Shown one piece after another: positions 24,601 through 37,999 of a stretch of 64,000 nucleotides of DNA. Made by a program: the position numbers and the translations under genes. The DNA lies in contig WHVY01000004.1 in the NCBI GenBank assembly GCA_022266195.1, positions 2,187,501 to 2,251,500 of the forward strand, read 5' to 3'. Source of the DNA: Tetranychus cinnabarinus (taxonomy: Eukaryota > Arthropoda > Arachnida > Trombidiformes > Tetranychidae). Numbering within the stretch: the first letter of the stretch is position 1; every line of letters begins with the position of its first letter. Below the pieces are notes generated by a model. It was not told the DNA's origin. It searched no databases and saw only the letters and a program-made list of their open reading frames with translations.

Positions 24601-27600
24601 TAATACATTTCAATAATTGTTATTATTATATTACTATTATCATTTGTTCCCTCCAGATAGAGATTACATTCCCAATATAGTTGTAAATGAATGAAATGAA
24701 CCATCTTTCAATTTGATTGGAATTAATCGCCACTCTTATTATCATCCATCTTGATCTTCAGTCCTTTAAAAGTATTTATTTTGGCAGAAAAAAACGAATT
24801 CCTTTTCAGTCCTTTGCTTGCTTTCCGATTCATTAGCATGAGCCATTTTTTGGTAATAAATTGTTTGTAAACAGCAGTTTTGTATTACCTCTTTGAAACA
24901 AAATTGTTAATGATGAATATAATTTGTGAAGTTGTCAGCGAGCTTAAATTGTAACATTTTTTTGAGGTTATCTTCAAGTTGGATTTCTTGTGCTTGCTCT
25001 TGGTTCAGAGGTAAAGTTGATCAAGAATTCAGGATTAAATAGAAGATGTATTTTCATCAAAATGAGCCCCTCTCATTATTTGACCAACATTAGAATCATG
25101 ATCGTCATGAAATTTTACATCCTGATGGAGATAATCATGTTGATGATGGAGGAGGAGGAGGAAAGGATAAATGAAAAAAATGAACCTCTATTAACATGTC
25201 ATCTCAATCTCATCATTTTCATGAGAAAAAAAGCGTCAAAAAAGATTAAGACATTTTCCAATTCCAAATGGTTAACCATTTTTTTTCCTTTGAATTTTGC
25301 TTTTCCCATCTTGATTGTGATGATAAGCTAAAAAAGAAGACAATATAAATAAAATGATTTTTATTAGATAATCAAACAGATTAGTGTTTTGGCTTAACTT
25401 GATAAATCAGTGAATGTATTAGCAATATATATACATAAAAAAGACAAAAAATAATCTCATTTTGTAGCTTTTAATACTTACTTCTTGATTCAGTATTAAT
25501 GCATTTGGATACTGACTAACGGAAGTGATGATGGTGATAATGATAAAATTAATAATGATTAATAAAACAAGTAACTGAATCTCAATTATATCATAATACG
25601 ACGAAACACAACCAGGAAAGTGACGAGTCGAATTGAATTAATATCCTTGAACAACTCCATTCCATCCGATATAACCAAATTGAACTGTCTTCATGCATGC
25701 GATGTTGCTTTTGTGATACCGAATGATGATGATTATTGATTTTTCATTCCATTTTTTAATTACTAGAGTCAGGAAATTAAGAGAAAATTTTCCATGGTTG
25801 AAGAGACAATTCAATAACAGTGTTGAAGAAAAGAAGAAGAGTTGATCAATTGATAATGATTTACATGATTGAGTTTCCCGGAACTAACAGTGAATTGACA
25901 AAATAACTGATCAAGATGATAATGAACATCATGATGACCCATTTCAATCTTCATCATCATTGGATCCACAATTGAGCTTCATCTAAACTCTTTACCTGAT
26001 CAAGTGTTGGTGTTATTTTTGCACTTATATCACAAAGAGGATTCAAACTGGTTAAATTGGCATCAACATGGTGGGCTGGTTAAGGTTATGACCTTCTCAC
26101 AAAGGGAAAAGGTACATAAAAGGTCCAATTAATTGACGGAATCACCATGACAGAATTGGTGATTTGAGGTAAACAAAATTGATAATACAATTAAAATAGG
26201 ATTGAGCGATTCATCAATTTTCCTATCTCTTTGTAACATGACTTTGTATCACAAGCCAAAACTAGCAGACGAAAAGAAACTGAAAGAAAAAATGGAGAAA
26301 AAACAGTTAACATTCAATAGTTATTCAATCAATTGTTTATTTACCTGATTCACTTGATTGTCACTTCCAAAAATTAACAGTAACATTAAAACAATCGAAA
26401 GCAATTTAGATGACAATGTAAACACATAATTGATGAAGACAAAAGGATTTGATCAGACGAGGTTTGGTTGAATAACCGTTGGGTAACATATGTAAAGTAA
26501 CTGTTAATTAACCGACGAGTAACCAGTCGAGTAAACTTGGCTTAAGACCCTTGACCTTAGCTTTTTTTTCTTCTTAATCTGAATTCACTTTCGCAATTAA
26601 CTTTGTCTGAATTGGCTGTTATTTTTATCAATTAATTACTGTTAATCAATCGGTTGTTCATATTTGTGTTCAAATAACTTGAAGTTAACATCATGATCTT
26701 CAATATCATCTTTAACACCAACTCAACAGTATTTTTAAACATGAACTTAAAGGCTATTTGCTAATAGCTTTTTCTTTATCATTCACTAATTATAAAAAAA
26801 GTCCATCATTATTATTATTATTTCATTATTCAGTTGATTATTTTTCCAAGAATAAGTCTTAAATTGGATTTACATGAGAAGCCAATCGTCCAAAGTTCAA
26901 GCCAGGTTGGAGGTGAATACAAAAATAATCACCAGTGTTAGTGATATCAAAATGTACATTTCAATTCACTGGTTTAAGACATTTGAACAACATAATAACA
27001 TTAATAAACTGGCAAACCATGTTAAACCATAAAAAGTATCAAGATTATAATTTGAGTTAATTTCTTGATGAGTCTTTAATTTACGGTTCATTTGGATTGC
27101 CATAAATCCTGTAACATTGATATTTTATTACAACCCAAAAAGTGTAGCAATTTAAAGGGTCAACTAGATAAACCCAAAACCATAGTTTAGTGACAGTAAG
27201 TAAACATAAAATGATGAAGGATTAAGATTAAGGAAGAATCAGTGAAATATTGTAAAGTCAATTTGTATTTCAAGGTGTATATCAACTGAGTATTAACTAC
27301 TAATCAATTTAAATTCACTGTTAGTAAGAAGAAGCTAAATGTAAAATAAAACCCAAAGAGACCCAAAATTAACATTTGATTAATAGGTAATACCAAATGA
27401 CCGTTAAACACACAGTTTTAAGCTAAATAGACATTAAGTTAAGGTTAACAGTTATTGACCATCAACCTGATTTTGAATTAATGATAGAAACGGTTGAACC
27501 AATTCCAAGTGAAAATAATGCAACATGAATTTGAATCATTTTTCTGGTTCCAAATAACCAAGTTCAAGGAGATCATAAATTGATTTGTGAGAAACTAATA

Positions 27601-30183
27601 ACTTTTAATTGGTCCAACATTGATTTCAATCAATCGAGTGAAGGTTAAAATGGTAAGCTAATTAATTACGGTAATGATAATTACAGTTGAGGTAATGTAT
27701 GTTTATGAATAAAGTAATGGTTTAACCAGAAAAATGTTGATGCAAATGAAATCGAAATAATGTTTACCTTTTCACTTAATATTTACAAATGATTAAACTG
27801 GTTAACACCAATAATACCAATAATAAACCAATTGTTGGGTTGCAGGTTAAAAGTTGATTGAAGGTAACAGCTAAATGATTAACCTTGATTACTGACAGTT
27901 GAACAATTGATCAAGAATGTCTCTTCCACCTTTGAACCGTTGAAAGGTTGAATTATTTGTAAAGGCAATGGTGAATTAGCATGTTGTTTAACCAACAAGA
28001 TTGATGATAATTGAACAAAGGAACCCGTTTTCAATAGGTAAACATCTTTACCAATTGTTGGGTTAATTAAAAGTGTCTTCACTTGTCAATGGATTGTGTG
28101 ATCAGGAAAGATATTTCAATATGAGTCCAACAATCAGGTGAGATTGAGTCAATCTTATTGTTTTCTTGTCCTTCCAGGTTCAATGGTGACTCCTTGAAAG
28201 TTCATATATCATTGTTCAAGAGTCTGATAATTATGGCAAAAAATGAAGCCAAAAAATTGACTCTTTTCATCATCTTTTTTACATAACAGTTTACATTGTT
28301 TGTTGAACACGAAAAATCAGCGTGATTTTTGAGCATCAACATGATTATTATGAAGACAGGGAAGAACAGGTTAACATCTTTATCTTGTATTTACCTTGAC
28401 AAACTATACAACAATAAATGTTATATTTGTTATAAGAAAAAGATGTTTCCATCAAAAAATCAACAATTCAAACCATTGATACATCATACTTTTGTTGAAC
28501 CAAGAAGGTGAAAAAAAATGATTCCCAGATTGATCCGGAAGTTTCTTCTCAATCTTTACCTTTTGTTGACTTATTTGTTCATTTGTTCATCTTTTCACCA
28601 ATTTCAGGTTAACTTTGAAATAATTAATCTTAATTAGCCCTTCAATTTACCTAAAAATGAGTCTTTTTGGGTAAACCAATTTTTCCATTGAAAAAGTCAA
28701 AGATGAAGCGAGATTCAAAGACAAAGCTAAGACAGTTTTCAAGTTTGAAGCTAAATTATCATGAACTGGATTTTTGTAATAGTTAAATTCATTTCAAGTT
28801 AATTGATGTGATTACCTTGATTAGTTCAATGAAGACAGCAAGATAGAGTGAGAATCGATACACAGAAGTAAATGACTTTTTTTCCATGTAATGGAGATGA
28901 AAATTTGGTAAGAAAATGGTTGAAACTGGTTTACGTCCTTGGATTGAACGAAGGATAATCAGATAATATAAAAGTGAAATTCATGGATAACAACGGACAT
29001 CACCTTGTAAAGATGAAGATTAGAGAGAAATAGAAAAAAGAAGAAGAAAAAAGGTGGAATAAATTGGAAAATGAAGTCTGATGGAACCTTGATAGTTGAA
29101 TGTTTCCCATTTCTACCTTTTTCATGGGAACAACAAGTTTAAAGGTTAGTCCAGTGATTCTTTGCACTTTAATGAACACCATTCAACATGGTCATTGGAC
29201 TTTCAATTGAACCTTGACCTGCTTTTTGGCTTTCTTTTCCTTCTTTCCGCTCAATTTTGCTTTCTCAAAATACCTGTTGCTGTATTTACCGAACAACAAA
29301 CAGATCAAACAAAAAGAAGAGAAAAAAAAGATTCCAGTTTCTAGCTTTTCCTGGCTTCTTCATCATATAACGATGAGACTTTTGTCCTTTTTGTCCGCCA
29401 TTAGCCAAGATCATGTTACAGTGCTTTCACATAAAACATTTGATGAAAGTCAATATCAGGTAAGAATTGGAAAAGAAAGGGAAATTTAGGCAAATCAGGT
29501 AAAACACAAAATCAGTGTTAATTGAGGCAAAGTAAGTACAATGTTGTTTGCTGACGGTATTAATGGCTTGGGAAATTAGGGTTTCAAATGTGTACCAATG
29601 TTTAACGCGTTTATGGCTCTTATTGGGTTCATTAGGCAAGATAAGTAACTGTGTTTTCAATATTAAATTGTTTTCAGTTTAATTAATGAGGAAAATAAAA
29701 AAAGGAGAAAATCTGTTTTAACCATTTCAAGAGTTCAATCTAACTGTTTAATTGTAGTTTAATGCTAATTAAGATAACATTTTATTGCTCTTACAAGCCC
29801 CTTCTGAGAATGAAATGCTGCAAAAATACAATGGCAAGCTTCAGTTCAATGCAATTAATATGGTTATCTAACAGGGAAAAGAGCTGAGAAACCGATTAGA
29901 AACTGAATTGAATATTTCACCTTTCATTTCACTATCATTTTTACTATGAAATATTGTAAACAGAAGGCAAAATTGTAGCTTCAGTTATTAAGAGATTGAC
30001 AATTGACTTACCATTTTTAGCTCGTTCAAGATATTAATATATTCAACTGTTTAGTCAAATTTACATTCAGTGCTAATTTAACTGTTAATTGTGAGGTGTT
30101 AGTTCAATCTAATTTGATTAAACAATAGTTTTTAGTCTAATTTACGGGATTGGCAAAGCTTTTTGCCTAGATTGGACCTCAAC
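15676..30183. other. 14.5 kb gene-poor region
   Basis: I found no exon with a recognisable domain or a convincing chain of splice-joined frames on either strand. Open frames here are under about 115 codons, have skewed composition (Ile, Leu, Phe, Lys or His runs) and several start only at TTG. The DNA has runs of CAT/ATG triplets and short A/T tracts but no clear long repeat. It could hold distant regulatory DNA, noncoding RNA, or the 5' non-coding exons of the ABC transporter. Confidence 0.55.
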
Positions 30184-33100
30184 ATGGTTTTGGATTCCTT
30201 TTGTGGTCATCCATTTTGGGTAACTTTTATATTTTTATATTTCCTTTTCTGGTTTAATTTACAAATTGTGCTTTTATTTTACCCTTTTTTGGTTCAATTA
30301 GGACACAGAGACATCATGGAACTCACCTCAGCCAGTATTTTCGCCCTGTTTAACTGAAACTGCCGCTCTTTGGGCTAGCTCGTTATTTTTATGGATCCTG
30401 ACTCCGTTTTCAATTTATTTTACTCTTAAAGAGCCCAAACCATGTTTACCTCTTACTTTTAGGCTTTATGTCAAATTGGTTAGTAATTTAGCTTTTTTAC
30501 TTGCAATGACTTCAAATGTTGTCCACAAATATCTAATATTGATTGATTTATTGATTCAATTGTTTTTATTATTTCAGGCTTTCAATTTGATTCTTTGCCT
30601 GGTGACAATTTATGAATTAGTAAACGTTATTCTTGAGGCAAGAAGCACTGTCGTATATCAATATCAATATGTTGCGCCCATCGTCAGACTCATTTCATTT
30701 GTAAGTATTGTTTGTTAAATTTGGCCTATTTTTATCCACATTTCAGACTGAATTGCATCTAAACAGATTAACTTGTAAACAAGGTAAATGATTTAGAAAG
30801 TAAAATGTCAATCAGATAAATGGCAATAAAAGTGAAAGGAAATGAAACTTATGAAAAGTATAATGATGTGAAGATTGACTTAAGATGTAAAATGGTAGAA
30901 ACACTTTCTTTGATATTGGCATTATTAAAAATTCTGAATCGATTTCTGAATTACAACTAATTTCCAAATGAAATCCTGTACTTGTTTGAATAGCTAATGG
31001 TTTTAAATATTCAATTGTCTCTTTATCCTTGCTCCAACAGATAATTGCTACATCTTTGCTGTTTTTATTCCGACGCAAAGGGGTTCATACTTCAGGTTTA
31101 CTCTTCCTTTACTGGCTTCTTATGGGTATAACAACAGCTTTCAATTATTGGACCTTAATAGACGCCAAAAACAACCCAGTAGGTTCACAATATATTTGAT
31201 AAACAAAAAGATATTTTACATTGAATCTTAATTCATACAGGATCTGAGATTATGGACATTCAATAAGAAAGATATGGTCATCAAAACACTTCAATTATGT
31301 TCAGTTTGGATATTGTTGATTTTCAATTGTTTTGCTGATGTTAAACAAAAACCAAGCAAATTCAAAGACATTAATGAGGTAAATTTTCATTCAGTTAATC
31401 TTGGCTTATATTTTCAAATGATAATTTGAGGGTTAATTTTTTCATCAATTTAGTATGAATGTCCATATGTAACGTCGTCATTTTTGGGTCGATTGTTGTT
31501 CGTCTGGTATGATTCAATGGCTCTTCTAGGTTTTAGGAAAACATTGACTCAGGCCGATATGTGGGATTTACCTGAAGAAGATCGAACTCAACTGATTCAG
31601 GATAAATTTGCCCACCTTTTGACAGCTGGAACCAAATATTTAGGTAATCCAAGTAAATCAGAAGCAGTTATGAATGGAGCGACTAAAAGAAGTGACGTTA
31701 AAAAGCGAAAAACAATGAAAGTTTCGCTTTTGACCATTTTACTGAAAGGATTTTGGCCTTGGATGCTAGCTTGTGGCATGTTTAAATTGGTATCTTCAGT
31801 TCTTGTCTTTGCAAGTCCACAGTTGATGGACAGTTTACTGACTTTCATCGCCTCTGATGCACCCATTTGGCAAGGAGCAATCCTGGCTTTGGGAATATTT
31901 GTTTCAACTCTAATTCAATCCATGTTTGACTCTCAATATGAGTTTTGGATTCAAACAACATCAATGAGAATGAGATCAGCATTAATTGCTTGTGTCTATC
32001 AAAAGGTAACAATAAAAGCTTAATATTTAAAACAATAATAATATTATAAACACATTAAATGTATTTTTAACCTCAACTCCTTTCCTTCAACCAGAGTTTA
32101 CGTTTGTCTAGCTCAGGAAGACATGCTTTTACTACCGGTGAAATTATCAACTTAATGGCTGTTGATATTCAACGTATTGTTGAATATATCAACATTGTTA
32201 ACTTTGTTTGGTCATCACCGGTACAATTGGTTGTAACTGTGATCCTTTTATGGAAACAATTAGGAGTCGCATCGATTGCTGGTTTATCAGTCATGATTGC
32301 TTTAATCCCATTCAATGGCTTTATAACATCTCGTCTTCAATCATTACAGAAGAAAGTAATGAATCAGAAAGATAAACGATCCAGAATGATGTCCGAAATC
32401 TTGAATGGAATGAAAGTCTTAAAATTGTACGCTTGGGAAGGTGCTTTTGGTGATAAAGTTGCAGCTATTCGAGCTCAAGAAATTAAATATCTAAGATATC
32501 AAGCTATGTGGTCAACTGGAGTTGCTTTTGCCTTTGCTTGCGCTCCCTTTTTGGTAATTATTAATTGGATAATTGGACTTGAAATGCTTCTGGTTTAATT
32601 TGAAATATAATTAATAATTTATTGTCTATAACAGGTCACTTTGGTCAGCTTTATGACTTATGTATTGATGGATTCGTCAAATGTTTTGGATGCAAACAAA
32701 GCTTTCGTTACCATTTCTTTGATCAACATCTTAAGAGGGCCTCTTGCTTTCTTACCAATGGTTGTAACCTTTGGAGCCAATGTAAGCTTATTTATAGTTC
32801 AATCTTTTCATTTTTAATTGTGAATTTACCTTTTCTTTTTTGGACAGTTTATTATTTCAATTCGTCGAATCAACAAATATCTTCAAAGTGATGAATTGGA
32901 TTTAAATACTGTTACCCATGACCCTAATTATGAGGTTCCTATATCAATTAAAAATGGAACCTTCTGTTGGTCTTATGATGAGCAACCGGTGCTTAAAAAT
33001 GTTGACATGCATGTTAAACGAAACAAATTGGTTGCTGTTGTAGGAACCATTGGAAGTGGAAAATCATCGCTCCTGGCAGCTATTTTAGGTGATCTATACA

Positions 33101-35837
33101 AGCAAGAAGGCTCTGTCAATGTTTATGGTCGAGTTGCTTATGTACCTCAATCGGCTTGGATTCAAAATGCAACAGTTCGGGATAATATATTGTTTGGTGA
33201 GCCTTATTCAAAAACAAAATATGATAGTGTAATTGATGCTTGTGCATTAACTACTGATCTAAAAATATTAACTGGTGGTGATCAGACTGAAATTGGTGAA
33301 AAAGGAATCAATGTTTCTGGTGGACAAAAGCAACGTATATCCATTGCTAGAGCAGTCTATTCAAATTCAGATTTATATCTGCTCGATGATCCTTTATCAG
33401 CTGTTGATGCTCATGTTGCTTCGCATCTTTTTGAAAAGGTTATTGGACCGAAAGGAGTTTTAAGGCATAAAACAAGAGTTTTAGTGACACATCGAATCAC
33501 ATTTTTACCTCAAGTAGATGAGATCATTGTAATGCAAGATGGAAAGATACGTGAATCAGGAACTTTCAGTGAATTGATGGATAAAAAAGGTTCGTTCTCT
33601 GATTTCATTATTCAGTATCTTGCTGAGGCTGGTGATGATGAGTTGCCTGGTGAAGATGTTAATGTTGTTGAAAAAATGAAAGAGGTTATCGGTGAAGAAG
33701 AGGTTGCAAAGAGAAGAGAAACATTGAGAAAAATGGATTCCATCATATCGATTGGTGAATTGAGCAAGCGGGTTAGATCACAATCATCCATTCGAAAACG
33801 ATCAAAATTGGAAAAAACTTCAGTAAATCAAGAAGAGGATCTGAAAACCGATATGGTAGGAGAAATAGCAGCCAATCAGACAAACCAAGTTTTCAAATTG
33901 GTTGAAGTGGAAGGAGCTGAAACAGGATCTATCAAGGCTAGAGTTTATTTAGACTATTTTGCAGCTATTGGTTGGTTAGCAGTTTTTAGTGCTATCGCCT
34001 TTTACATTGGCTCTTCTTCCTTTAACTTTGGTACCAATTCTTGGTTGACTGCATGGGCTGACGACTCCTTGGATCCCGAGAAAGTCAATAACACTGCTTT
34101 GAGAAATAAACGTCTTGGTATTTATGCTGCTCTAGGGTTAAGTGAATCAGCTTTGATATTAGGTAACTCAGCTATTAGTAACTTGGCTGTCTTAACGGGT
34201 TCAGCCTGGATTCACGATCAAATGTTATACCGTGTGATACGGGCTCCAATGTCCTTTTTTGATACAACACCTTTGGGACGTATTCTTAATCGATTCACCA
34301 AAGATATTGATACAGCCGATAACACAATAGGATTCAATCTTAGATTCTTCACAGCACAGTTTTTCAGAGCGATTGTCTGTGTTGTTGGTATTTGTACTGC
34401 TTCTGGTTATCTAGTCATTGTCATGATTGTATTGGGAATTGCTTATATTCTTGTTCAGGTAAGAATTATTGAAAATTATTTTGTTATCATCAAAGAGTAA
34501 AAAGTAGTATAACTGAATAATTTGGTTAATTTTTGAAAATTTATTTATTTCATTTTCGATAGAAATTCTATATCGCTTCATCAAGACAACTGCGTCGAAT
34601 TGAATCAGTAACTCGATCACCAATTTATAACCATTTCTCCGAAACTGTGACTGGCTCTACATCAATCCGAGCTTATAATGCATCAGATCGTTTCATCCAA
34701 GAGTGTTATCGACGAGTTGATATCAACAATAGTTCATTCTTCCCAAATCTTGGTGCTAGTCGTTGGCTTGCTGTTAGACTGGAATTTCTTGGTAACCTTG
34801 TTGTTACCATTTCGGCTATTTTCGCTATTGCTGCCCGTAACTCGTTAAGTCCTGGCTCGACGGGATTAGCGATAAGTTATTCAATGCAAATCACAATGAT
34901 TCTCAATATGATGGTAAGAGCAATCTCTGACATTGAAACAAACGTTGTTTCTATTGAAAGATGCATGGAGTTCACAAGAATTGGTATTGAGGTAAGTTGG
35001 TTGATTCACAGTTGTTGGACTTGAAATTGAATTTTAATTTAAATTTATTTCATGCAGGCTGAATGGGTTAATGATCAACATAGACCAAGACCTGAATGGC
35101 CAGATAATGGTGAGATTGCATTCAAAGATTACAGTACACGGTATCGACCAGGACTTGATTTGGTTCTCAAAAAGATTGGTTTTGTTATAAATCCCAATGA
35201 AAAGGTTGGAATAGTAGGTCGAACTGGTGCTGGTAAATCTTCGTTGACTTTGGCTCTGTTCCGTCTAATTGAACCAGCTCACGGAGTCATAAGCATTGAT
35301 GGTGAAGACATTACTAAATTTGGTTTACATGATTTACGATCTCGATTAACTGTGATCCCTCAAGATCCAGTATTATTTTCATCATCATTCCGTATGAACT
35401 TTGATCCAATCAACAAGTATTCAGATGCAGAAATATGGAAAGCATTGGCACAATCAAATTTAAAAGAGTTTGTCCAATCACTTGAGGAGGGACTTGATTA
35501 TGAGATCGCTGAAGGTGGTGAAAATCTTAGTGTTGGTCAACGGCAATTAGTTTGCTTAACTCGAGCTCTTTTACGTAAAACTAAAGTTTTGGTTCTTGAT
35601 GAAGCCACAGCTGCAGTTGATGTTGAAACAGATGAACTTATCCAAGAAACAATTAGACGAGAGTTTGCAGATTGTACAATTGTCACCATTGCCCATCGTT
35701 TAAATACTATAATGGATTATGACAAGATTATGGTAATGGATAAAGGAAATATAATTGAATACGATTCACCAACCAATCTATTAGCTAACGATAAGACTGA
35801 ATTTTATTCAATGGCAAAAGATGCCAAACTTGTTTAG
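30184..35837 (+). CDS. ABCC: ABCC-family (MRP1-type) ABC transporter, complete, 1,529 residues
   Basis: Eleven exons, all joined in phase 0: 30184-30219, 30302-30478, 30578-30700, 31041-31178, 31241-31378, 31454-32005, 32095-32553, 32635-32781, 32848-34458, 34563-34991, 35058-35837. The total length is nearly that of human MRP1. Order: an extra N-terminal TMD0 (FCGHPFW, FSPCLTET; exons 1-5), the linker with ADMWDLPEEDRT, membrane domain 1, NBD1 with Walker A GTIGSGKSS (about 656-664), signature VSGGQKQR (746-753) and Walker B LYLLDDP; then a charged linker, membrane domain 2, and NBD2 with Walker A GRTGAGKSS (1324-1332), LSVGQRQ (1427-) and Walker B VLVLDEAT. NBD1 has Asp after Walker B where NBD2 has the catalytic Glu, the usual ABCC asymmetry. 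These pumps export organic anions, glutathione and glucuronide conjugates at the plasma membrane; in mites they are linked to detoxification. Intact, no frame break. Confidence 0.97.
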
Positions 35838-37999
35838 TCAGATCATCCAGTTTCAACAATATTTAACTGTACTTTAAATTTATCCTTGTACCACTCAGTT
35901 GCGATTAAATGGTATTTAACTAAACTGATAATTTGTTTGATCATATAACTAACAAGCGGACCTCTGATCAGTCATGGTCGGAAATTGTTTACTGAAATTA
36001 CTGACATCGCTTTACATATTGCATGTATAGATGTAGATAGGAAAAGTTGAATGAACAATTATCTTAAATTTTACAGATCTAAAGTAGATTCAATCCTTAT
36101 TAGAATTAACTTTTTAACAATTTTTTTTTTCAATTAATAATCAACTCCATGTTGAAGCAATTGTTAGGTTACAACACTTGTTAACCTTTGATGAACCAAA
36201 TAAAAAATTAAACATCACTGGGGCTTCTTCATTATTGCTTTATCAATTTAATTGACAAACAGGTGATTGGGACTCCTAGAAGTTATAAGTTGTAGGAAGA
36301 AAAAGATTGATCAGCAAAATTGAGTGAGACAACCATAATCAAATCAATGGATCATTGTAATAATCATTAATATTATCATCTTTTATCTTCTTCCTATTGC
36401 TTTCTGGGTCATTTGCACATATAACATCAGCATTTTTCCTATTTATTTACCATGATGAGAATGATGATTATCGTTTGATTGTTCATCTTCAATATGGCTT
36501 CAATGAGGTTAGACTTGTTTACGGGTATGTAATAGCAGTTGAATGTTGATAATTTGAACCTTGTCTTGATAAATTTCAATAGCCATTTTAAATTCTTTCA
36601 TCATGTAACATAAACAAATCAAATAGCAAACAAGAGGAAATTGATGAAATCGGAGAAATAACCTGTAAAGGTAGAAGAAGAGAGAAAAGTTAATGTTACA
36701 GAAAAAAATAGCAAAAGGAAGAGGAAAAGGGCAAGGACAAAGATGATTAGTAAAAATACCAATGATGATTATGACGAGCCTTTTACTGCTTGTTATTTGA
36801 ATTTACTCTGGAAGAAGCCAACAAAGATTAACTTTAACTATTCAACTATGCCAGGTAGTCGAAGGTGTCAAGTAGGTTAAAGTGGTAAAAAAGATATGCA
36901 AACAGAGTCAAAGAAACTGGGTTTAAGAAAAGAAGAAGACATTAAAGCATCCATAACGTGACAATAGACTAGACTTGCGAGATTAAAACAAAGAGTAAAA
37001 ATAAACAGATTAGTAATTTTCACTGTAACTTGGATTTGAAAAAAACCAGAAAAAAACGGTTGAAGATAAAAAGGCAAAAAGAGGGAAATAAAGGGGAAAG
37101 TAACATGAGATATTATGGCGCGTAATAGTTCAAGTTACTTGCTTTGTTGATTTTTTGGTTTCAACTTGCGAGTAACAGTTTGTTACTAATAAAGTTTATC
37201 CAACATTTATCCAAGTTTACAATTACATTGGAACCGGTAAATTGGGTCTAAACGATAATGATACAGCAGAAAAAGTGGATTGCTATAAAAGAGAAAGGAA
37301 GATAAGAAAAATTCTAAGGTAAGTTAACAAGAATCGTTACAGTTTATAAATGTTTGTCAATGTACTTTTTCATTTCTTGTTTGATTTCACTACTTGTGTG
37401 ACTATTTGTGTGCTTGTTTATCAACATAAATTGTTGCCAGCTTGGCAAACGAATTGAATGATTTTAAAATTTTGTGAACGATATAGATGACGATGAAAAA
37501 AAGACGAGAAGAGGAAGAAAAAGTAAGAAAAAAAAGGCAACAGGCAAGGTGATGCTGATGAGAAAAAGCATCAGACAGGGAAGCAAACGGGCAAAAAGCT
37601 GAAGAAGAAAATCTTAGGCGGAGTCAGAATTTTGTGGGTGAAAGAGAAGAAAGAGAAAAAAAGAAAGGAAAGAAAGAGAAAGAAGAGGGAAAATGGCGGA
37701 GGAAGAAAGAGAGGGAAGGAAGAAGAGAGAGGGAAACGAGTTTTGTTTTGTTGCGCTCTCTCTCTCTCTCTCTCTCCTTTGCTCAGTTTTATCATTTTGT
37801 TTCTCATTTTCTTCATTACAGTTCAAAGAGAAAGTAATGGTTCGCGTTCATGACTGTGTTCAGTAGTTCAGTACTTCAGCATGTGCCTTCCAATCGGATA
37901 ATTTTTGTGTCTAATGGATAATGAGAATACTTATTTCACCTTAATTTAATTAATCTTTATCTGACCTCTCTTTTGTTCATCAATCTTCTTCCTTTTTTA
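35838..37999. other. Intergenic region with strand-asymmetric purine-rich DNA
   Basis: An AATAAA at 36199-36204 may end the transporter mRNA. From about 36600 to 37110 and again 37480-37750 the plus strand is strongly purine-rich (AAG/GAA/GAG runs), followed by a CT repeat and then the start of the SH2 adaptor gene. Open frames here translate only into Lys/Glu/Arg or Phe/Ser/Leu runs and look non-coding. Confidence 0.55.
37756..37776. repeat. (CT)10 dinucleotide repeat
   Basis: 21 bases of uninterrupted CT just upstream of the SH2 adaptor gene, equivalent to GAGA on the other strand; possibly a GAGA-factor-type promoter element. Confidence 0.8.

Noticed and set aside
24990..25331. 113-codon frame in the gene-poor region
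   Set aside because: Begins only with TTG, is dominated by Met, Ile, Glu and Lys from ATG/GAG triplet runs, and has no motif or splice partner.
37571..37853. Several Lys/Glu-rich and Phe/Ser/Leu-rich frames
   Set aside because: They are translations of the polypurine tract and CT repeat on the two strands.
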